Shown: positions 31,229 through 33,823 of the stretch, one piece after another | Layout: the number at the start of each line of letters is the position of its first letter | How positions within the stretch are numbered: the first letter of the stretch is position 1 | Assembly (NCBI GenBank): GCA_903772945.1 | Contig: CAICTM010001219.1 | Location: 1 to 33,823 of the forward strand | DNA from: Seminavis robusta | Lineage: Eukaryota; Bacillariophyta; Bacillariophyceae; Naviculales; Naviculaceae | Direction: 5' to 3' | Length of the DNA stretch: 33,823 nucleotides | Translations under genes and position numbers: made by a program | Notes under the pieces: generated by a model | What the model was told of the DNA's origin: nothing | The model's database searches: none | Seen by the model: only the letters and a program-made list of their open reading frames with translations

Positions 31229-32498
31229 ATGAAGTTCCATTTCAGTCGGTTCATCCTTTCTCTGGCCATTCTGGGCGTCCGAGGAGTGCAAGCAGACGGA
31301 GATGACAAGAAGAATGTTTGTTTGGAATCCTTGACCGGAATCACTGGCGGCACTACAACATGCACTCCCCTGGGAGTGGCACCCATGATTGAGGGAGCCT
31401 CCTTTTTTCCCGAAGCCATTGTCAAGGATCAAGGAAGTAAGGATATTTTTGGATGTTGCAACAGGAACAGTGACGAAGAAGAGTCAGCCTTGACACCCAC
31501 ACAAATTGGCAAAATGCCACAATTCTCGACCGAAACATCGATGCAAGTCTTGGCGGCGGCCAAAAAGGCGTGGGCCAATGGACGTGGAGTATGGCCACAA
31601 ATGTCACTGCAGGAACGAATTGAAGCTATTGAAGCATTCTTGTCGGCATTGCAGGACCAACGAAGTTCCATTATCAACTTGCTCATGTGGGAAATCGGAA
31701 AGAACTATGGAGATGCCGAGGCAGAGTTTGATCGAACTGTTGCCTTTGCCAGAAAGGTAAAAGTCGAATAATCCAAGTCGTCGCAGACTTGTTGCGTTTT
31801 GTACAGAGACCAATCCACCAATTCACGCATTCTTTTTTATGGCACTGCTACTATCTATAGGTTATCGAAAGCATCCAAACAGACCCAGAATTTGCAGGTG
31901 TTTGGCAGACAATCGGGAGCACCAAGGCGCTGGTGAGGCGTACTGCCATTGGAATCATTCTCGCATTGGGACCCTACAACTATCCACTGGTAATTATTGC
32001 TGCGTGCTGTTTGTTTGGTTGGTTTTTGGACGTACCGGTACATACATGTCAAGTCACTCACTCACTCGCTATGTCTCCTTCTGCTCTCCCTAACTCCAGA
32101 ATGAGGTGCGTGCTGCTTGCGATTATGCTTTTGTGCATACATGCTACGTCACTCACTTCGTCTCTACTGCTCTACGCAACTTTCAGACCTACGCCACAAT
32201 CATCCCAGCATTACTCATGGGGAACATTGTAGTTCTCAAAATTCCAACCGTTGGAGGTCTCGTTCATTTCCTGACGAGTAAGTCCAATCTATTTCGATCC
32301 TTTCGTAGCGAAGACAACCACTGTGGTGCTCACAGCTACTGTATTGTATGAATGAATTGGTACCTGGTACTATGGCACCGTATAGTGGAAGCATTCAAGT
32401 GCTGCCTGAGGGACCGTCCTTTCATTTCGGGAGGAGGACGAGCTACCATGCCACCTTTGGAACTGGTGATATGCATCAGAACGCCGTCTGGAAGTTAA
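31229..32498 (+). pseudogene. N-terminal half of a GAPN-like aldehyde dehydrogenase, truncated
   Basis: Exons 31229-31756, 31861-31989, 32100-32105 (six bases, codons AAT GAG), 32187-32277 and 32386-32498 read in frame for 288 residues. The start MKFHFSRFILSLAILGVRGVQA is a signal peptide. The body matches the NAD(P)-binding half of aldehyde dehydrogenases of the non-phosphorylating GAPDH type. It has AAAKKAWANGRGVWPQMSL, then RRTAIGIILALGPYNYPL, NE from the six-base exon, TYATIIPALLMGNIVVLKIP and SGGGRATMPPLE. In the last exon the family sequence is followed only if bases are restored near 32402-32424 and 32460; as written it hits a TAA at 32496-32498. Both catalytic residues are missing and lie on the opposite strand at 32635-33823. 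It could still be expressed as a truncated protein, but not as an active enzyme. Confidence 0.82.
32100..32105 (+). other. Six-base exon of the ALDH gene
   Basis: AATGAG lies between a CTCCAG acceptor and a GTGCGT donor. It encodes Asn-Glu and exactly fills the gap between GPYNYPL (exon 2) and TYATIIPAL (exon 4), giving the family-like NYPLNETYAT. The flanking introns are 110 and 81 nt. Without it the frame is kept but the protein loses two residues beside the cofactor-binding loop. Confidence 0.75.
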
Positions 32499-32634
32499 TT
32501 GCTAGTTCATCTAGCTAGCTGCTTTCCTGTGAAGGAACTGCTAGAATATCTCTAGTAGTCATCTATTCTATTCTACCAGTCTTTTTGATGTCCCTGACGT
32601 TCTCGTCGCGATTGTACATGCCGACTCGACTCGT

Positions 32635-33823
32635 TCATGACTTTGCAGTAACAGATTGCAGAAACTTCGACGTCTTGCTTACTTTCTTCACGAGTTCCTC
32701 AGTTGGGACGTCCTTCTTTTCCTTGTAAGCTACGACTGTTGGCACGGAGAACTACATATGAAAACACACGACATCGAAAGCATGGTTCGTTGAGGACTAC
32801 AGGGTGGCACGGACTGACTCAAAATGATAGCAGATTGATAACATACCTCTCTCAAAGCATGGGACACAGACATGACACCCATTGCTGAGCTCCTCCTTCA
32901 CTGAAAGGCAACGTGTCGGGGCTGCGACCGCATTGTGAGCCAGATTGATTTTGCCAAAGACAGCGGAGAAGCGATCAATGACGGTCGAAGCTGTTTCTGC
33001 ATCCTTTGGCGGTAAATAGCGAACCTGCTGCGCGTAAGGCCATCTTGACCAAAAGCGAGTACCGTTTCAAATTCCTCATAGGGCGATAGGGATGACAGGT
33101 CCAAACTGTTCCTCATGGTACACCTTCATGCTGGAATCCACCGGGTAGAGACAGCGGGCACCATCAGCGTGGAACGTCGCCTCCCACAAGAGTGCCACCA
33201 TCCTTGTTCATTATCGAAGCACCCTTCTCAAGAGCGTCAGCAATCAACTCTTTCATGTATTGGACACGTTTGGCGCTCGGCAAGGGTGTCACTTGCGAGA
33301 ACTTCTCGTCCTCAAACTGTTGCCAAGGAAGCCCAACCCGCATTGCTGAGAAGGGAAAAGTGAGCTTCACAACGACAAACACAGGATGTCACCAGAAAAC
33401 CGTCCCAAGAGACATACCTTCCACCTTTTGTACGAAAGCTTTCGTGAACGAGTCGCCATGTGCTTTAGGTACAAAGAGTAGCTTGAGCGCTGTGCATCTC
33501 TGTCCATTGTAGCTGAGGGTCCCAGTGATGGTTTCCGATAGGGCATTCTCCAAGACCTTTTTGTGTTTGCGTTCAAAGATGTCAGGGAGGTAGATCTTTT
33601 CAGGTTGAAGTAATGTTTGTGCAAGCCCGTGAGTTGTAGAAGGTGAACACATTGACATAAAGGCGAAGACAAACACTTGTTTCATCCGCTTGAGTACTCT
33701 ACTAGTACGTACCGCCATGTTGTTTGCTTCTAGCTGAAGAAAGACCTTCACCTGTGGGGATGAGGGTGTTGCTTGATCAGATCATCAGCAGCATTTGATC
33801 CACCTATGAATGCAAGTCCGTCA
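32635..33823 (-). pseudogene. C-terminal half of the GAPN-like aldehyde dehydrogenase, inverted and frameshifted
   Basis: Reading leftwards from the window edge the family order continues. DGLAFIGGSNAADDLIKQ comes first, then VFLQLEANNMA with the catalytic Glu (up to 33713). Next is IYLPDIFERKHKKVLENA, then SYNGQRCTALKLLFVPKAH with the catalytic Cys (33595-33418). Then MRVGLPWQQFEDEKFSQV with LVGGD (from 33345), YHEEQFGPVIPI, AETASTVIDRFSAVFGKIN, a SSAMGVMSVSHALRE exon ending at 32847, and the last exon 32751-32635 with FSVPTVVAYKEKKDVP. Introns at 33712-33596, 33417-33346 and 32846-32752 have GT-AG ends. At least five frameshifts are needed, near 33750, 33177, 33158, 33082 and in 32890-33040. 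Most fit loss of one base from a short run. It starts almost exactly where the plus-strand half ends. Confidence 0.8.

Noticed and set aside
1..33823. CRISPR arrays, rRNA genes, prokaryotic operons or phage genes
   Set aside because: No regular repeat-spacer structure, rRNA-like sequence or prokaryotic gene layout was seen. The genes are spliced and eukaryotic.
32278..33823. A fold-back (hairpin) assembly artefact at the right end
   Set aside because: The minus-strand half encodes different exons from the plus-strand half, so it is not a reversed copy of the same bases. A misoriented join is still possible.

Overview
This is nuclear DNA of a photosynthetic eukaryote with short, compact, intron-containing genes. 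A pennate-type diatom (stramenopile) is the best guess. The reasons are a nuclear HU protein with a signal peptide followed by a plastid-type transit peptide (signature SSAAF), a stramenopile-rich DUF6824 protein, short GT-AG introns mostly of about 60 to 200 nt, and V-ATPase, ERGIC3, Rab5 and HOOK proteins typical of a free-living protist. The species cannot be fixed from the sequence alone.

Layout. Positions 1-1407 hold a degenerate, frameshifted coding region. Next come a small mitochondrial COX7a-like protein (1704-2192, +), a possible decayed gene (2587-2922) and an armadillo-like protein (3069-3878, -). The 2-oxoglutarate dehydrogenase E2 gene (5226-6798, +) has three exons. A plastid HU gene (7587-8374, -) diverges from a mitochondrial-type HINT gene (8938-9874, +). 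After a 2 kb gap comes a nine-exon RNA-binding protein with two RRMs (12018-14470, -). A SEC-C/MYND zinc protein (14842-16509, -) and a DUF6824 protein (17510-19918, -) follow. Then come a Rab5-like GTPase (21103-21789, +) and a divergent pair: V-ATPase c'' (22830-23545, -) and ERGIC3/Erv46 (23889-25431, +). A non-LTR retrotransposon scrap follows at 25587-26090. The last genes are a HOOK-domain coiled coil (26777-28669, +), IWS1/Spn1 (29272-30753, -) and a broken GAPN-like aldehyde dehydrogenase filling the right end.

The genes do not form one pathway, but endomembrane traffic is well represented between 21 and 29 kb: Rab5, V-ATPase c'', ERGIC3 and HOOK. Three intergenic gaps are probable shared promoters of divergent genes: HU/HINT, V-ATPase/ERGIC3 and IWS1/ALDH.

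Most notable observations. First, the aldehyde dehydrogenase is split. Its N-terminal half (with a 6-nt exon) is on + at 31229-32498. Its C-terminal half, carrying the catalytic Glu and Cys, is on - from the window edge to 32635. Second, the RNA-binding protein has a Gly-rich tail built from small exons, five of which are multiples of three. Third, apparent frameshifts cluster at the two window ends and most can be read as the loss of one base from a short run of identical bases. This could be pseudogene decay or error at contig ends. All exon joins were made by eye from GT-AG sites, reading phase and family similarity, without transcripts.
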